A stretch of DNA of 64,000 nt from Paracoccaceae bacterium. Lineage in GTDB: Bacteria; Pseudomonadota; Alphaproteobacteria; Rhodobacterales; Rhodobacteraceae. Positions within the stretch are counted from its first letter, which is position 1. Every line of letters starts with the position of its first letter. Below the pieces are notes generated by a model that was given only the letters and a program-made list of their open reading frames with translations, searched no databases and was not told the DNA's origin. Below are positions 63,508-64,000 of the stretch, in pieces. The stretch spans positions 1 through 64,000 of the forward strand of contig JANSXY010000002.1 in NCBI GenBank assembly GCA_024742695.1, in the 5' to 3' direction. The position numbers were made by a program, and so were the translations under genes.

Positions 63508-64000
63508 CAGCCCCGCCTCAGCGCCGAAATCACCTGCGCCATGATCGACACGGCGATCTCGGCGGGGCTTTTCGCGCCGATGTCGAGGCCGACGGGGGCG
63601 TGAATCCGGTCGATCTGCGCGGCGGCGACGCCGCGCGCCTCCAGCCGCGCGACGCGCTTGGCATGGGTTCGGGTCGAGCCGAGGCAGCCGAGGTAGTAGA
63701 CCGGCGCGGCCAGCGCCGCCTCGATCGCCGGATCGTCGAGCTTCGGGTCGTGGGTGAGCGTCACCACCGAGGTGCGGGCATCGAGCCCGATCTCCGCCAT
63801 CGCCGCGTCGGGCCAGTCGTGGCGGATCGTCTCGCCGGGAAAGCGGCTGTCCGAGCCGAACGCCTCGCGCGGGTCGATCAGCACCGGATCGTGGCCGCAG
63901 GCCCGCGCCATTGCCACGAGCGGCTGCGCGATATGCACCGCGCCGACCACGATCATCCGCAGGGGCGGGTTGTGGACGGCGGTGAACACCGCCCCCTCCG
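63507..64000 (-). CDS. XdhC/CoxF-family molybdenum cofactor maturation factor (partial)
   Basis: The C-terminal part of an XdhC protein, cut by the window edge. It shows the Rossmann motif MIVVGAVHIAQPLVAMARACG and the conserved PREAFGSDSRFPGE, then SVVTLTHDPKLDDPAIEAAL and YYLGCLGSTRTHAKR. The frame stays open to base 64000 (codons for E-G-A precede VFTAV), so the N-terminal domain lies outside. XdhC proteins bind and sulfurate the molybdenum cofactor before insertion. Confidence 0.92.

Overview
The window comes from a GC-rich alphaproteobacterium, most likely a member of the Rhodobacteraceae. The signs are the gene families (TRAP transporters, GntR and LacI regulators, form II CoxL-type molybdenum enzyme, XdhC), the strong G/C third-position bias, and an infC gene with an ATA start. 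This placement is made by eye from protein character, not from a database search.

The window has two parts. From 46.75 kb rightwards is ordinary, dense core chromosome: an intact tRNA-Val(CAC), an HU-like protein, lon, tgt, two Fe-S assembly genes, tpiA, an EamA transporter, a cytochrome P450, an Lrp regulator, ferredoxin-NADP reductase, infC, and a molybdenum hydroxylase operon (FAD, large and 2Fe-2S subunits) with maturation genes running off the right edge. From 1,466 to 46,802 lies a 45.3 kb genomic island. It is bounded by a perfect 51 bp direct repeat that is the 3' two thirds of the tRNA-Val gene, and it carries its own excisionase and tyrosine integrase next to the intact tRNA. A second, near-identical excisionase/integrase pair sits just outside the left repeat (246-1537). 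Two related elements are therefore stacked in tandem on one tRNA, and the left one extends beyond the window.

Island contents, left to right: a DsbA-fold isomerase; an IS3 element split by an IS110 element whose transposase has an in-frame stop; a six-gene co-directional cell-envelope cluster (secreted SH3 protein, lipoprotein, small membrane proteins, CPBP protease, serine hydrolase; 6.1-10.1 kb); a GntR-controlled catabolic operon (11.6-23.4 kb); a methyltransferase and an IS256 remnant; a group of unusual regulators (two alpha/beta-hydrolase plus LuxR proteins with opposite domain orders, and an XRE regulator with a membrane segment beside a periplasmic rhodanese; 25.7-30.3 kb); a polysaccharide lyase with a broken CadC-like regulator; and a LacI-controlled sugar or polyol operon (33.5-43.9 kb).

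The most interesting part is the 11.6-23.4 kb operon. It joins two importers (an ABC pair without its ATPase and a full TRAP system) to a single open frame fusing a kynureninase-like PLP domain to an isatin-hydrolase/cyclase domain, then a 4HBT-type thioesterase and a two-gene IorA/IorB 2-oxoacid:ferredoxin oxidoreductase. My inference is an aromatic route: isatin is opened to isatinate, the aryl-glyoxylate is oxidatively decarboxylated to anthraniloyl-CoA, and the thioesterase releases anthranilate. The PLP domain would offer a second route to anthranilate from kynurenine. This is a hypothesis from gene content only.
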